Below, in pieces: positions 1 through 9,103 of a stretch of 64,000 nucleotides of DNA. Source of the DNA: Candidatus Binatia bacterium (GTDB lineage Bacteria; Desulfobacterota; Binatia; Bin18); contig JAJDTY010000086.1 in the NCBI GenBank assembly GCA_022826945.1, forward strand, positions 1 through 64,000, in the 5' to 3' direction. The notes beneath the pieces are model-generated. The model made no database searches and was not told where the DNA came from. It saw only the letters and a list, made by a program, of their open reading frames with translations. Every line of letters begins with the position of its first letter. The stretch's first letter is position 1. The position numbers and the translations under genes were made by a program.

Positions 1-59
1 AGTCCCGCCTCCCGATCGGCCACTACTCGCTCCCGCAGATCCAGCGAATACGCGTGCAT
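1..59 (-). CDS. IS630 family transposase, N-terminal fragment (continues beyond window)
   Basis: The first 19 codons on the minus strand, from ATG at 59..57, read MHAYSLDLRERVVADREAG. The Y-S-x-D-L-R-x-R-V-V opening is the characteristic first helix of the helix-turn-helix domain of IS630-family transposases. A TAGGAGGAGC ribosome site ends two bases before the ATG. The rest of the protein, including the DDE catalytic domain, lies outside the window. The fragment is short, but this motif is quite specific. The transposase would catalyse cut-and-paste movement of its element. Confidence 0.7.
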   Translation of the reverse strand, partial: MHAYSLDLRERVVADREAG

Positions 60-115
60 AGCTCCTCCTAGCTACTGGTTCTGCTCCGCTTAACATGCCT
101 GCCGCCCACCCGCTA
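1..115 (-). mobile_element. End of an IS630-type insertion sequence
   Basis: Reading the minus strand from about 115 towards 1, a truncated transporter frame ends in TAG. It is followed by about 55 noncoding bases and then a strong ribosome site and the start of an IS630-like transposase that runs off the window. IS630/Tc1-family elements insert at TA dinucleotides, and the TAG at 115..113 supplies a TA exactly where transporter coding stops, so that is the most likely junction. The exact end and its terminal inverted repeat cannot be confirmed, because the other end is outside the window. Confidence 0.6.
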
Positions 116-772
116 CTCCACAGTGGAAACTGCTCTAGTCACCAAGTTAGCCACCCCGCCTGCCTTGACCACGGCCATGACCAGGATGAGGAGCAGACTC
201 AGCGTCATCATGATGATCTGAGCGCTGTCCGTCCAGATGGAAGCGCGGATGCCCCCGGCCCAACAATAGAAGAGAATAATGGCCGTACTCAGCAGAATGC
301 CGACGTACAGCGGTTGACCCAGGGCGACTTCGAGAGCCATGCCGCCCGCCTTCAGTTGGGCCGCGGCGTAGAAGCTGAGAAAAAACAGGGTCAGGAGACC
401 GATAAAGCGACGCAGCAGGACGCGATTTTCTCCGTTCCAGAAGGTGAGCAGTTCGCCGATGCTCAGAGCCCAGCCGCCGCTGTTCATATATTGCAAGCGG
501 TAGACGGTCAGGGCGTAGACGAGGAAATGACCCAACAGCAGGCCCAGGCCCAGCCAGATGACCATGGTTCCGTTGAGGTAGGCCGCCCCCATGAAACCGG
601 CAAAAATAAACCCGCTGTATTTACTGGCGCTGCTGGAAAAGGCCAGGCTGTAGGGAGAGATGGTCTGGCTGGCCAGAAAATAGTCCTCTTCCGATTTCCG
701 GCTCTCGCGGACGGCAAAAAAACCAACCAGACAGGTGAGGCCGAGCAGAAAGAAGAGGAAGCCGAAGAGCAT
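113..772 (-). pseudogene. Sodium:solute symporter (SSS/PutP type), C-terminally truncated
   Basis: The 219-residue product is a hydrophobic inner-membrane protein with about six predicted membrane segments. It has the typical SSS start: a first helix, then the EEDYFLASQ segment, then a SSSASKYSG region, which is the conserved Na+/substrate-site neighbourhood of PutP-like carriers. Family members are about 480-550 residues with 13 helices, so more than half is missing. Coding stops in TAG at 115..113, exactly where IS630-type sequence begins, so insertion is the likely cause. A short product could still be made but should not be a working symporter. The substrate (proline, pantothenate, acetate or other) cannot be told from this half. 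Confidence 0.75.
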
Positions 773-962
773 AACGAATAGTGCTGCTATGGCATAACAC
801 GCGGCCTGTCAACGGAGTTTCTCAGCACGGAGAGCGACATTATCCGTTCAGCGGTCGCACGCTAGTTGCCTCAGACCGGTAGCGTGCCAGAGTGTTATCT
901 GATAGCTGACTCTCGACCTGCCCGCCCCCCAGGCAGATAAAGACTCTTTGGAGAAGTCCACT
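773..962. other. Divergent intergenic region, 190 bp
   Basis: This gap separates the minus-strand symporter fragment from a plus-strand gene starting at 963 and should hold promoters for both. No convincing sigma-70 promoter, operator or RNA gene was recognised. A GGAG ribosome site lies at about 950-953. Confidence 0.4.
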
Positions 963-1700
963 ATGAGTGGCTCAGCATCGCATCCCGTTTATCCTCCGGT
1001 CTATCCGCATGATCCAATTGAGGAGATTACCCAAGACGTCTTCATGGTCCGGGGCAGTCTCAAAATGAATGCTCTTCTACGGATTTCACGTAACATGGCC
1101 GTCATCCGCCATGACAGTGAACTGACTCTGGTAAACCCGGTCCGGTTACATGCCGCCGAGGAAGAGAAACTCCAGACACTGGGAACAATCAAACACGTCA
1201 TGCGTCTCGGCCCGATGCACGGCGTCGATGACCCGTATTACGTCAACACGTTTCAGGCAACATTCTGGTGCCAGCCTGGTGGTAGCATCTATACCCAACC
1301 TCCCATTGGTGTCGAAATGCAGCCCGACGGCCCGCTCCCCTTCCCGGACGCGGAGTTGTTCTGTTTCAATGGCACGTTGCAGCCCGAGTCCGCGCTCGTG
1401 CTGCACCGCGGGAGCGGCCTGCTCCTCACCTGTGACGCGCTCCAGCACTACGAGGATTATAAGCACAACAATCTGCCGGCTCGTCTGATTTTACCGTTGC
1501 TGGGCTTTCCAAAAACCACCCTGGTCGGCCCCGTTTGGCTGAGGCGGATGACACCCGCAGAAGCGTCGCTCAAGCGGGAATTCGAGCGGCTGTTAATCCG
1601 TGACTTCGATGCACTCCTGAGCGCTCACGGGAGTTTTCTGGCACACGGGGCAAAGACGGCGGTCCGGGCAGCCGTTGAGCGCGCCTTTCCCGATGGATAA
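963..1700 (+). CDS. Metallo-beta-lactamase-fold-like protein (DUF4336-like)
   Basis: The product is 245 residues. The middle (VNPVRLH, then HVMRLGPMHGVDDPYY) and the end (LLSAHGSFLAHGAK) follow the layout of metallo-beta-lactamase-fold proteins of the DUF4336 kind. The canonical HxHxDH zinc motif is not present in full: only H-G-x-D-D remains, so hydrolase activity is uncertain. I chose ATG at 963 over an upstream in-frame TTG at 948, because GGAG sits about 9 bases before the ATG and the extra residues add nothing recognisable. It stands alone and converges on the next gene, which is on the minus strand. No specific substrate can be proposed. Confidence 0.5.
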   Translation: MSGSASHPVYPPVYPHDPIEEITQDVFMVRGSLKMNALLRISRNMAVIRHDSELTLVNPVRLHAAEEEKLQTLGTIKHVMRLGPMHGVDDPYYVNTFQATFWCQPGGSIYTQPPIGVEMQPDGPLPFPDAELFCFNGTLQPESALVLHRGSGLLLTCDALQHYEDYKHNNLPARLILPLLGFPKTTLVGPVWLRRMTPAEASLKREFERLLIRDFDALLSAHGSFLAHGAKTAVRAAVERAFPDG

Positions 1701-1721
1701 GGTCGGCGGTCGCCTGACCGT

Positions 1722-2159
1722 TTACGAATCAGGCAGGGCGGTATACTCCCGCTCGGCGTACGGGAAGCCTTCCAATTCAAAATTGGGCTGCTCGTAGGGC
1801 AGGTGTCGGTTGATATAATAGGCGCGAATCTCCGCGATTTTATCCCCACGAAAAACATACCACTCCGCCCCGCGCATGGCCTCGACCGTGCCGGTTGGCG
1901 GCGTCCAGGTCATCGTCCACTCGATCACGCATTCATCTCCTTGGACCATCGCATGGTCGCAGGTCCACGTCGCCCGAATGCGCGGCTGCATCTTGGCCCA
2001 ATAGCCAGCCAGGGATTCTGCACCTCGGATGGGAGCATGATGCGTAAAGTAGTGGACAACATCGTCGGTAAAGGTCGATTTCATGAGTTCCACGTCCGCC
2101 GTACTACAGCCGCGATAATACTTCTTTATGGTCTGTACGAATGGGTGTTCCTGAGACAT
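1722..2159 (-). CDS. SnoaL/NTF2-like domain protein
   Basis: This 145-residue protein has the cone-shaped NTF2/SnoaL-like fold signature. An N-terminal helix (FVQTIKKYYRGCSTAD) is followed by FTDDVVHYFTHHAPIRGAESLAGYW, and late strands include WTMTW and WYVFRGDKIAEIRAYY. The family includes polyketide cyclases, ketosteroid isomerase-like enzymes and small binding proteins, so the activity is open. The start at 2159 is fixed by an excellent CAGGAGGAAGACA leader. A longer reading frame from 2297 has no such signal and overlaps the upstream small membrane gene. It is probably co-transcribed with that gene, whose stop is 17 bases upstream. Confidence 0.7.
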   Translation of the reverse strand: MSQEHPFVQTIKKYYRGCSTADVELMKSTFTDDVVHYFTHHAPIRGAESLAGYWAKMQPRIRATWTCDHAMVQGDECVIEWTMTWTPPTGTVEAMRGAEWYVFRGDKIAEIRAYYINRHLPYEQPNFELEGFPYAEREYTALPDS

Positions 2160-2176
2160 TGTCTTCCTCCTGTGTA

Positions 2177-2392
2177 TCATCGTCGAGAGAATTCTACGTG
2201 CCGGACGGCGTCCGTGTCCGGCATCTCCTGAGGCGGCCACTCTTCGAACTGCTCCTCCAACTCTTCGAGCATCTGCTCCTGAAAATGCCCGGCACACATA
2301 GACATGCCAAAAAGCATGAGGAGCAAGAGAGCACCGGCACCAACCAGACAGCCCGCGCCCATTTTGACACCACGCAAAAAGTCAGAGGGCAT
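2177..2392 (-). CDS. Small single-pass membrane protein, unknown function
   Basis: This putative 71-residue protein has one hydrophobic segment at about residues 12-34 (GAGCLVGAGALLLLMLFGMSM). An acidic, glutamate-rich helix (EQMLEELEEQFEEW) and a short polar tail follow. It lies directly upstream of the SnoaL-like gene on the same strand, so the two may form a small operon. The ribosome site is weak and I recognise no family. The clean membrane segment and position support a real gene, but this is an inference. Confidence 0.4.
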   Translation of the reverse strand: MPSDFLRGVKMGAGCLVGAGALLLLMLFGMSMCAGHFQEQMLEELEEQFEEWPPQEMPDTDAVRHVEFSRR

Positions 2393-2548
2393 AGGGCTTC
2401 TCGCTGTATCACAGCCGGAAACGGGCGGAAATAGCGAAGCGGGTCTGAATCAGTGGGCGGAGCATAAGAGTTTCTCGCGTTGCTATCAGTCTGAGCGACA
2501 TGGTAGAAAGACGCCCGATGAAGATGCTGGCTTGAGTCAGGAATTCCC

Positions 2549-4057
2549 GTGCCCCACGCTCAATATATTCTCGCTCTCGATCAAGGCACGACCAGTTCCC
2601 GCGCCATTCTTTTTGACCACGCGGGTACCACACGCGGGATTGCTCAGAAGGCCTTGACCCCGCTGTTTCCTCAACCTGGCTGGGTGGAACAGGACGCCAA
2701 TGAAATCTGGTCGTCACAGGCAGCGGCCGTGACCGAAGTCCTGGCCCGGACGGGTCTGTCGAGCACCGATGTCAGCGCTCTGGGTATCACCAATCAGCGT
2801 GAAACCACACTCATCTGGGACCGAGAAACGGGCCAGCCGATCTATAACGCGATTGTCTGGCAGGATCGTCGCACCGCACCGTTGTGCGACATGCTCAAGC
2901 AACAGGGTTTGGAGACTTTTTTTCGAGACAAGACCGGCTTGGTCATCGACCCGTATTTCTCGGGAACGAAAATCCGCTGGCTCCTGGACACTGTTCCGGG
3001 CGCACGCTCCAAGGCCGAAGCCGGCCGGCTGGCCTTTGGGACCGTTGATACCTGGCTCGTCTGGCAGCTGACCCAGGGGAAGAAGCATATCACCGACGTC
3101 ACCAACGCTTCACGCACCCTGCTATTGAATATCCGCACGGGAGAGTGGGATCAGGAATTACTCGATGCCCTCCACATTCCCCGCCAGCTTCTCCCCGAGG
3201 TGCACAGTTCCAGTGAAGTCTACGCGGAAACGTTAACAGACCTCCTCGCCACGGCCATACCGATGAGTGGGATGGCCGGCGATCAGCATGCGGCGCTGTT
3301 TGGCCAGATGTGTACGGCACCCGGCATGGTGAAAAATACGTATGGCACGGGCTGCTTCATGCTCATGCACACCGGCGAGCAACCCGTTCCCTCGCAGAAC
3401 AATCTGCTCACTACCGCAGCGTGGCGACGCGATAACCGCACCCAGTATGCGCTGGAGGGCAGTGTCTTTATGGCAGGAGCCGTCGTGCAGTGGCTGCGTG
3501 ATGGGCTCGGCATTCTTAAATCGTCGGCAGAGGTCGAGACCCTGGCGGCCAGCGTCCCGGACACAGGTGGGGTCTATCTCGTGCCGGCCTTTTCCGGCCT
3601 TGGTGCTCCACATTGGGACCCCTACGCACGCGGCGCACTTTTCGGTTTGACCCGTGGCTCGACCGCGGCCCATATTGCCCGGGCCGCGCTGGAAAGCATT
3701 GCCTATCAGTCCATGGATGTCCTGACAGCCATGCAGGCAGATGCAGGCCTGCGGCTCACCCAGTTGCGCGTCGATGGCGGCGCAAGTGTGAATAATCTGC
3801 TGATGCAGTTTCAGGCCGACATCCTCGGCGTGCCGGTGGTTCGTCCGAAGATTGCAGAGACAACCGCGCTAGGGGTCGCCTATTTGGCGGGCTTGGCGGT
3901 CGGCTATTGGAAAGGCCCAGGCGAGATTGCGAGTCAGTGGCAGATCGACCGTGTTTTCGAGCCCGACCTGTCGCCAGAGCGTCGGGAGGAACTCAAGGCC
4001 GGCTGGGTAAAGGCCGTGGACCGCGCCAAGGAATGGGAACCACCAGACACTGAATAA
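2549..4057 (+). CDS. glpK: Glycerol kinase
   Basis: Phosphorylates glycerol to sn-glycerol 3-phosphate with ATP in the cytoplasm. The 502-residue length matches well-studied GlpK enzymes. The FGGY-kinase landmarks are present: phosphate-1 loop [11 protein letters not shown] at the N terminus, GITNQRETT, the substrate-binding [19 protein letters not shown] in the middle, [10 protein letters not shown] (phosphate-2) and DGGASVN (adenosine motif) near residue 410. Translation appears to begin at a GTG (2549) after a short AGGA; no ATG fits without losing the phosphate-1 loop. No glpF or glpD is adjacent. The following crotonase gene starts 12 bases downstream, so the pair may be co-transcribed although their functions are unrelated. 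Confidence 0.95.
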   Translation: MPHAQYILALDQGTTSSRAILFDHAGTTRGIAQKALTPLFPQPGWVEQDANEIWSSQAAAVTEVLARTGLSSTDVSALGITNQRETTLIWDRETGQPIYNAIVWQDRRTAPLCDMLKQQGLETFFRDKTGLVIDPYFSGTKIRWLLDTVPGARSKAEAGRLAFGTVDTWLVWQLTQGKKHITDVTNASRTLLLNIRTGEWDQELLDALHIPRQLLPEVHSSSEVYAETLTDLLATAIPMSGMAGDQHAALFGQMCTAPGMVKNTYGTGCFMLMHTGEQPVPSQNNLLTTAAWRRDNRTQYALEGSVFMAGAVVQWLRDGLGILKSSAEVETLAASVPDTGGVYLVPAFSGLGAPHWDPYARGALFGLTRGSTAAHIARAALESIAYQSMDVLTAMQADAGLRLTQLRVDGGASVNNLLMQFQADILGVPVVRPKIAETTALGVAYLAGLAVGYWKGPGEIASQWQIDRVFEPDLSPERREELKAGWVKAVDRAKEWEPPDTE

Positions 4058-4069
4058 GGGGAATACACT

Positions 4070-4924
4070 ATGCAAACAGGCAATTTTCGTGGTTTCACCG
4101 TCTCGATGCAGGGTCCAGGCATTAGCCTGATTACCTTTAACCAGCCCGAGCGTCTAAACGGGATGACACATCACCTGAAGCGCGGCCTGGTTGAAACCCT
4201 CATCCAGGCCCAGATGGATGACGCAGTCCGTGTAGTTATCTTTACCGGCTCGGGACGCGCCTTTTCTGCGGGCGACGATATTACGGGTCGTCCGATTGGG
4301 CAGCATGCCGGGCAGGCGCAGGTGCCCGATATTCCGGGCGGACATCATAACCCGACGGGGACGTATAACGGCCTGCGACATCTCTCGCAGCCGCTCAATC
4401 AGGCGGTCAGAAATCTGGACAAACTGACGATTGCCGCGCTGAACGGCGTGGCGATTCAAACCGGCTTCTCGCTGGCCCTGGCGTGTGATTTCCGTATTGC
4501 GTCCGAGGAGGTCCGCCTGGGCAGCGCGACGCTCCGTTTCGGACTCCTGCCCGACGAAGGCGGCCAGTTTCTGCTCACGCAGTTGATGGGCGTGGGGAAA
4601 ACCATGGATTTCCTCATGCGTAAGCGGATCGTGTCGGCCCGGGAGGCGCTGGACCTCGGGCTGGTACACGAAGTCGTGCCGCCAGCCGCACTCATGGACC
4701 GGACGCTCGACCTCGCCCGCGAGCTCGCCAACGGCCCACAGGTCGCCATGCGGATGCTCAAACGCTCCATCTATAATGCGGCCGAGATGACCTTTGCCCA
4801 GTCCCTGGACGAGATTGCCTCGAAAACTGCAGTCTCGGACCATCACCCCGATGCCGAAGAAGGCATGCGGGCGTTTCGGGAGAAACGCTCGCCCCGGTTT
4901 AATCGGTGGCTGGAGGAGAAATAA
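4070..4924 (+). CDS. Enoyl-CoA hydratase/isomerase (crotonase) family protein
   Basis: This 284-residue crotonase-fold protein probably acts on an acyl-CoA thioester in the cytoplasm. The first oxyanion-hole segment is seen in GSGRAFSAGDDITG near residue 65. The second region is in ALNGVAIQTGFSLALACDFRIAS. The catalytic-loop equivalent LRFGLLPDEGG keeps one acidic residue, but the other glutamate of true hydratases is not obvious, so isomerase or another crotonase activity is possible. The C-terminal helix (FREKRSPRFN) is typical. The start at 4070 follows AAGGGGAATACACT. The gene lies 12 bases after glycerol kinase and before a small ribbon-helix-helix gene. It could supply crotonyl-CoA to the ethylmalonyl-CoA pathway, but nothing specific shows this. 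Confidence 0.8.
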   Translation: MQTGNFRGFTVSMQGPGISLITFNQPERLNGMTHHLKRGLVETLIQAQMDDAVRVVIFTGSGRAFSAGDDITGRPIGQHAGQAQVPDIPGGHHNPTGTYNGLRHLSQPLNQAVRNLDKLTIAALNGVAIQTGFSLALACDFRIASEEVRLGSATLRFGLLPDEGGQFLLTQLMGVGKTMDFLMRKRIVSAREALDLGLVHEVVPPAALMDRTLDLARELANGPQVAMRMLKRSIYNAAEMTFAQSLDEIASKTAVSDHHPDAEEGMRAFREKRSPRFNRWLEEK

Positions 4925-4961
4925 GCGGACTGCTCTATCCTGAGCATGCTATAAGAACCCT

Positions 4962-5177
4962 ATGAGCACCCTACAAATCAAAAACATGCCCGATTCCCTC
5001 CACCGACGGCTGCGTCGCTATACGCAAAAGCATCGCTGTACGCTGAGCGATTTTGCGAGTGAAGCCGTCGAAAGGAAACTGGCCCGGCGCGAATTTCATG
5101 AACGTCTCGCCCGTCGTCTAAAGACAGACCTCGGCGTATCGGCCGCAGTCCTGCTTGCAGAAGAAAGACAGCAGTGA
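4962..5177 (+). CDS. Ribbon-helix-helix antitoxin-like protein (FitA/VapB type), orphan
   Basis: This 71-residue basic protein opens with the beta-strand and two helices of an Arc/MetJ-type DNA-binding fold: LQIKNMPDSLHRRLRRY, then TLSDFASEAVERKLARRE. This is how FitA- or VapB-like antitoxins begin, and they normally repress their own operon and neutralise a PIN-domain RNase encoded just downstream. No such toxin follows: the next gene, 43 bases on, is a MetE-like enzyme. It is therefore an orphan antitoxin or a stand-alone repressor. The ribosome site is weak. Confidence 0.65.
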   Translation: MSTLQIKNMPDSLHRRLRRYTQKHRCTLSDFASEAVERKLARREFHERLARRLKTDLGVSAAVLLAEERQQ

Positions 5178-5219
5178 GATGTACTGCGCTGAAGCGTAAG
5201 ACAGATAAGGAGGCCAGCC

Positions 5220-6386
5220 ATGTTCGCTGCCACGCTCAATCGTCCGCTCGCCACGACGATCACCGGCTCCCTGCCGCGACCCGAATGGTTTACGCTCAAT
5301 CTTGCCGGCCGCTCTATGTCCTCAGCCTTGTTGGGTGATTATCAGTTTCACGAGCAGTATATTGATGCGGTTGCCAGTTGTATCAGCGATCAACGCCGGG
5401 CCGGGCTCGATATCCTGACGGATGGCGATATGCGCTTTGATCGGGATATCGGCGGGCGGGCGTGGTTTGGCTATATCTTTGATCGGGTGGAGGGCCTATC
5501 GCCCGGTGCGTTGCGCTCCCTTCCATTTGGCGGCTCTCCGCGAGAACTCCAGCCCGGCGATATTTTTCATGAGATTATGGTGACCCGCTTACCACCCACC
5601 GTCACGGGGCCGGTAAGCGCTGGCAGCCTTGAATACGATATCGCCTGGAAAACCGCCCAGGGGCTGGCCGAACAGCCGGTGAAATTTGGGGCCTGCTCGG
5701 CCCAGGTCGTCGATATGCTCGTGATTAATGAGCATTACCGGGACCGCCAAGAAACGATCATGGCCCTCTCCCAGGCCGTTAATGGCGAATACCATAAACT
5801 GGCCGATGCCGGCTGCCCCATTGTCCAGGTCGAGGAGCCGTGTTTCCACTTTGTGGAAGATATTGACTGGGAAATTCCGCCTGAGGTCTACGTGGAGGCC
5901 TTTAACCTGGAAGTCGCCGGGCTCCGTGACAAAACCGAAGTGTGGTGTCACACCTGTTGGGGGAACCCGTTTGCCCAGAATCTCGGCTACGGCGCGTGCT
6001 ATAAGCCCGTTTTACCGTATCTCGATCAACTGGAGGTGGACGTCGTAACCTTTGAGATGAAGTTCAACAATTTTGCCGAACTCGCCGATGTTGCCGCCGC
6101 CATCGGTAAAGACAAGAAAATCGCTATTGGCGTCGTCTCGCATCGCACCCTGCAAGTCGAAACACCGGAAGAGATTGCCGAGTCCGTGCGCCAAGCCCTG
6201 AAGCTGATTGAACCCGAACGCTTAATTCTCAGCACCGACTGTGGGTTTGGACGCCAGGGTATTTCCCGTAAGCACGCCTTCTACAAGATGGTGGCTCTCG
6301 CGCAAGGCGTCAACATCGTCCGGCGCGAACTTGGGCTGACCCCCGCCGTCATTCCTGTCGAGGCGAAAAACCTGGCGTATTTGTAA
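5220..6386 (+). CDS. MetE C-terminal-like zinc methyl/alkyltransferase
   Basis: The 388-residue protein corresponds to the C-terminal catalytic barrel of cobalamin-independent methionine synthase. Likely zinc ligands are H244 and C246 (WCHTCWGN), E279 (FEMKFNN) and C341 (STDCGFGR). N-terminal TGSLPRPEW and the DGDMRFD segment are family marks. Full MetE is about 750 residues; stand-alone barrels of 340-390 residues include archaeal-type methionine synthases, other thiol alkyltransferases and epoxyalkane:coenzyme M transferase. The last is worth testing because an alkene-type monooxygenase occurs in this window, but there is no coenzyme M biosynthesis gene here. The start follows AAGGAGG. A Baeyer-Villiger monooxygenase gene follows 45 bases later. 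Confidence 0.75.
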   Translation: MFAATLNRPLATTITGSLPRPEWFTLNLAGRSMSSALLGDYQFHEQYIDAVASCISDQRRAGLDILTDGDMRFDRDIGGRAWFGYIFDRVEGLSPGALRSLPFGGSPRELQPGDIFHEIMVTRLPPTVTGPVSAGSLEYDIAWKTAQGLAEQPVKFGACSAQVVDMLVINEHYRDRQETIMALSQAVNGEYHKLADAGCPIVQVEEPCFHFVEDIDWEIPPEVYVEAFNLEVAGLRDKTEVWCHTCWGNPFAQNLGYGACYKPVLPYLDQLEVDVVTFEMKFNNFAELADVAAAIGKDKKIAIGVVSHRTLQVETPEEIAESVRQALKLIEPERLILSTDCGFGRQGISRKHAFYKMVALAQGVNIVRRELGLTPAVIPVEAKNLAYL

Positions 6387-6431
6387 AGTTTGAGAGATAT
6401 CTTTCTGAGCGAATATCCGAATTGAGAAGCT

Positions 6432-7952
6432 ATGAGTACGGAACATTTCGATGTCCTGGTCGTCGGCGCGGGAATCTCCGGGATTGCCGCCGGCTATCAT
6501 CTACAGACCACCTGTCCGGGCCGGACGTATGCCATTCTCGAACGCCGCGATACCATCGGAGGCACCTGGGACCTGTTCCGCTACCCCGGTATCCGCTCGG
6601 ATTCGGACATGTATACGCTAGGGTATCCGTTCCGGCCCTGGACCGACCCAAAGGCAATTGCTGACGGGCCCGCCATCCTTCGCTACGTCCACGAGACTGC
6701 TCGGGAATTCGGTATCGATCGCAACATTCGCTTTGGCCACCATGTAAAACGGGCCGCCTGGTCCACAGCGGACGCACGTTGGACGGTCGAAGCCGAACGG
6801 ACCGATACGAAAGAGCGCTGCCGCTTCACCTGCAACTTCCTCTTCATGTGCAGCGGGTACTACAACTACGACGCAGGCTATACACCGGATTTTGCCGGAA
6901 CCGAGCACTTTCGAGGCCGAATCGTGCATCCGCAGAAATGGACCGATGATATCGAGTACGCGGACAAGCGCGTCATCGTCATCGGAAGCGGAGCGACTGC
7001 GGTGACGCTCGTCCCCGAATTGTCCAAGCAGGCGGCCCATGTCACGATGCTGCAACGCTCGCCCAGCTATATTCTCTCCCTGCCGTCGAAGGACTCTCTC
7101 GCCAATGCGCTGCGCCGTTTTCTTCCGAATGCCTTCGTCTATCGCCTGATTCGGTGGAAAAATGTGCTTATCGGAGCCTACTTCTTTTGGTTCTGTCGTC
7201 ACTCCCCGGAGCGTGCCAAGGCGTTTCTCTTGCGCCAAGTTCGTGCGGCGCTGGGGCCTAGCTATGATGTTGAGCAGCATTTCACACCCCACTACAACCC
7301 CTGGCAGCAGCGCCTGTGCCTGATCCCGGACAGTGACCTGTTCAAAGCGATCAGAGCCGATCAGGTTTCGGTTGTGACCGACCATATCGAGACCTTCACC
7401 GAGCGTGGCATCCGTCTGCGTTCGGGTAGGACACTTGAGGCCGACCTCGTCGTGACGGCCACGGGTCTCAATCTGCAACTCCTCGGTGGTCTAGCGGTAA
7501 CGGTCGATGGTGAGCCCGTCGAGTTCTCGAAGACGCTGACGTACAAAGGCGTCATGTTCAGCGACGTGCCGAACCTGGCCCTGACTGTTGGCTATACGAA
7601 CGCGTCGTGGACGCTGAAATGCGATCTCACCTGTGAGTATGTCTGCCGCCTGCTCAACTATATGGAGGCGAACGGCTATGCGCAGTGCTGCCCGCGCCCC
7701 CACGACCCGGATATGGAGCGGGAGCCGTTCATCGACTTCACGTCGGGTTATGTCCGGAGAGCAATCGACGCCTTCCCCAAGCAGGGCATCAAGCTGCCCT
7801 GGAGAGCCTACCAGAATTATATGCTGGATGTCTGGACGGTCGCCTATGGTGCACTGACCGACGACGCACTGGAGTTCACCAAGCGCCCGGTTGGACGACA
7901 CCAAGGTGCTCTAACAGACGATGCCACGCTCCCGGAGCAAGCCGCTGGCTGA
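6432..7952 (+). CDS. Flavin-containing (Baeyer-Villiger) monooxygenase, EthA-like
   Basis: This 506-residue FAD/NADPH enzyme would insert one oxygen atom next to a ketone or oxidise a soft heteroatom. The FAD Rossmann motif is VVGAGISG (about residues 10-17). The NADPH motif is VIGSGATAVTLVPEL (about 184). Between them lies FRGRIVHPQKW, matching the FxGxxxHxxxW fingerprint of Baeyer-Villiger and related flavin monooxygenases. The W is followed by T rather than the consensus P or D. The GSGATAVTLVP stretch is especially like mycobacterial EthA. No EthR-like regulator is adjacent. The natural substrate is unknown. Confidence 0.85.
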   Translation: MSTEHFDVLVVGAGISGIAAGYHLQTTCPGRTYAILERRDTIGGTWDLFRYPGIRSDSDMYTLGYPFRPWTDPKAIADGPAILRYVHETAREFGIDRNIRFGHHVKRAAWSTADARWTVEAERTDTKERCRFTCNFLFMCSGYYNYDAGYTPDFAGTEHFRGRIVHPQKWTDDIEYADKRVIVIGSGATAVTLVPELSKQAAHVTMLQRSPSYILSLPSKDSLANALRRFLPNAFVYRLIRWKNVLIGAYFFWFCRHSPERAKAFLLRQVRAALGPSYDVEQHFTPHYNPWQQRLCLIPDSDLFKAIRADQVSVVTDHIETFTERGIRLRSGRTLEADLVVTATGLNLQLLGGLAVTVDGEPVEFSKTLTYKGVMFSDVPNLALTVGYTNASWTLKCDLTCEYVCRLLNYMEANGYAQCCPRPHDPDMEREPFIDFTSGYVRRAIDAFPKQGIKLPWRAYQNYMLDVWTVAYGALTDDALEFTKRPVGRHQGALTDDATLPEQAAG

Positions 7953-8002
7953 CCAGCGATTTCCGAGAAACACGCTTCTCTCCGAGGGAAAAGAGAGGCG
8001 TA

Positions 8003-9103
8003 CTACGCCATACTCACAATCGCGCGTCCAATAATCTCACCACGACTCAAGGCCGCATAGGCTTCATCCGCCTGTTCCAGGCGGTAGCGCCGCGTAATGG
8101 GTTGAGACACGTTCACCTGCCCCTGGGCTGCCAAGGCCAATACCTCGGGCAGGTCGGTGCGGACACGACTGCCGTAGGAGCCCATAAGCTGAATGCCGCG
8201 GCGGACCAAACGGGTAATCTCAATGCCCGCAGTTGTCGTGCCGGGGGCAATACCGATCACCACCACCCGCCCCCCATCACGGGTCATCATAAACGCATTC
8301 ACCACGGTCTCCGGTCGTCCCAAGGCTTCAATAGCCACGTCCACCCCCTGTCCGTTGGTGGCATTGTTCACGGCTGCAACGGGTTCTTCCTGACTGGCAT
8401 TCACGGTATGGGTTGCACCAAGAGCCTTGACCGCTGCCAACTTATCGTCGCGCACGTCAACCGCAATAATCTGGCCGACCCCAAAAGCCTTGGCGACCTG
8501 AACAACGTTTGAGCCCACACCGCCTGCGCCGACGACGGCCACGCTATCACTCGGTTGGATGCGCGCCTGGTTCTTCACCGCGCCATAGGCTGTCATCATG
8601 GCACAGCCGAGAATGCACGCGTCGGTCAGGGACACATTGGCGGGAGCGGGAAAGACGTCACTGGCTGGAACAACCGCATATTCGGCGAGGCCGCCCATAC
8701 TATACATCGCCAAGGTCGAACCATCGGAACGAGAGAGACGACTCTCCCCATCGTAGAGCGTCCCCTGCAGACGGTTCAGGGCGAAGAAGGTTTCACACAG
8801 ATCGTCCCGCCCCTGCACGCAGTACGCACACACCCCACACGGCATAATAAAGCTACACACCACGTTTTCTCCGGTCCGTGTCGTCTTCACCTCAGGACCG
8901 ACCTCCTCAACAATGCCAGAGATCTCGTGACCCAGCACACACGGCACGGGGAACTTCACTTCACCCTTCATCACATGCAGGTCGGTATGGCACACACCAC
9001 ACGCAGCGACTTTGACCAATACTTCACCAGCCTTGGGACGGGGTTGCGGAATATCCTCAATAACCAACGGGCCACCAACTTCCGACAGGACTGCGGCTTT
9101 CAT
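8003..9103 (-). CDS. Zinc-dependent alcohol dehydrogenase (MDR family)
   Basis: Oxidises an alcohol (or reduces an aldehyde/ketone) with NAD(P). The 366-residue protein has the catalytic zinc site CGVCHTDLH and GHE in the N-terminal GroES-like domain. The structural zinc site is the four-cysteine CGVCAYCVQGRDDLC near residue 90. The coenzyme Rossmann motif is VVGAGGVGSNVVQ near residue 185. The start at 9103 is chosen because TAAGGAGGTATCTTCAG precedes it; a longer frame reaches to 9178 without signal. It is divergent from the SelA-like gene at 9202, so a shared promoter region of about 100 bases lies between them. Substrate not predictable. Confidence 0.9.
   Translation of the reverse strand: MKAAVLSEVGGPLVIEDIPQPRPKAGEVLVKVAACGVCHTDLHVMKGEVKFPVPCVLGHEISGIVEEVGPEVKTTRTGENVVCSFIMPCGVCAYCVQGRDDLCETFFALNRLQGTLYDGESRLSRSDGSTLAMYSMGGLAEYAVVPASDVFPAPANVSLTDACILGCAMMTAYGAVKNQARIQPSDSVAVVGAGGVGSNVVQVAKAFGVGQIIAVDVRDDKLAAVKALGATHTVNASQEEPVAAVNNATNGQGVDVAIEALGRPETVVNAFMMTRDGGRVVVIGIAPGTTTAGIEITRLVRRGIQLMGSYGSRVRTDLPEVLALAAQGQVNVSQPITRRYRLEQADEAYAALSRGEIIGRAIVSMA

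Noticed and set aside
95-781. A 228-codon plus-strand open frame over the symporter
   Set aside because: The minus strand encodes a clear membrane transporter, while this frame gives low-complexity Gln/Glu-rich sequence.
4962-5177. A complete toxin-antitoxin operon
   Set aside because: The bases after the antitoxin-like gene lead straight into a MetE-like gene, with no room for a toxin.
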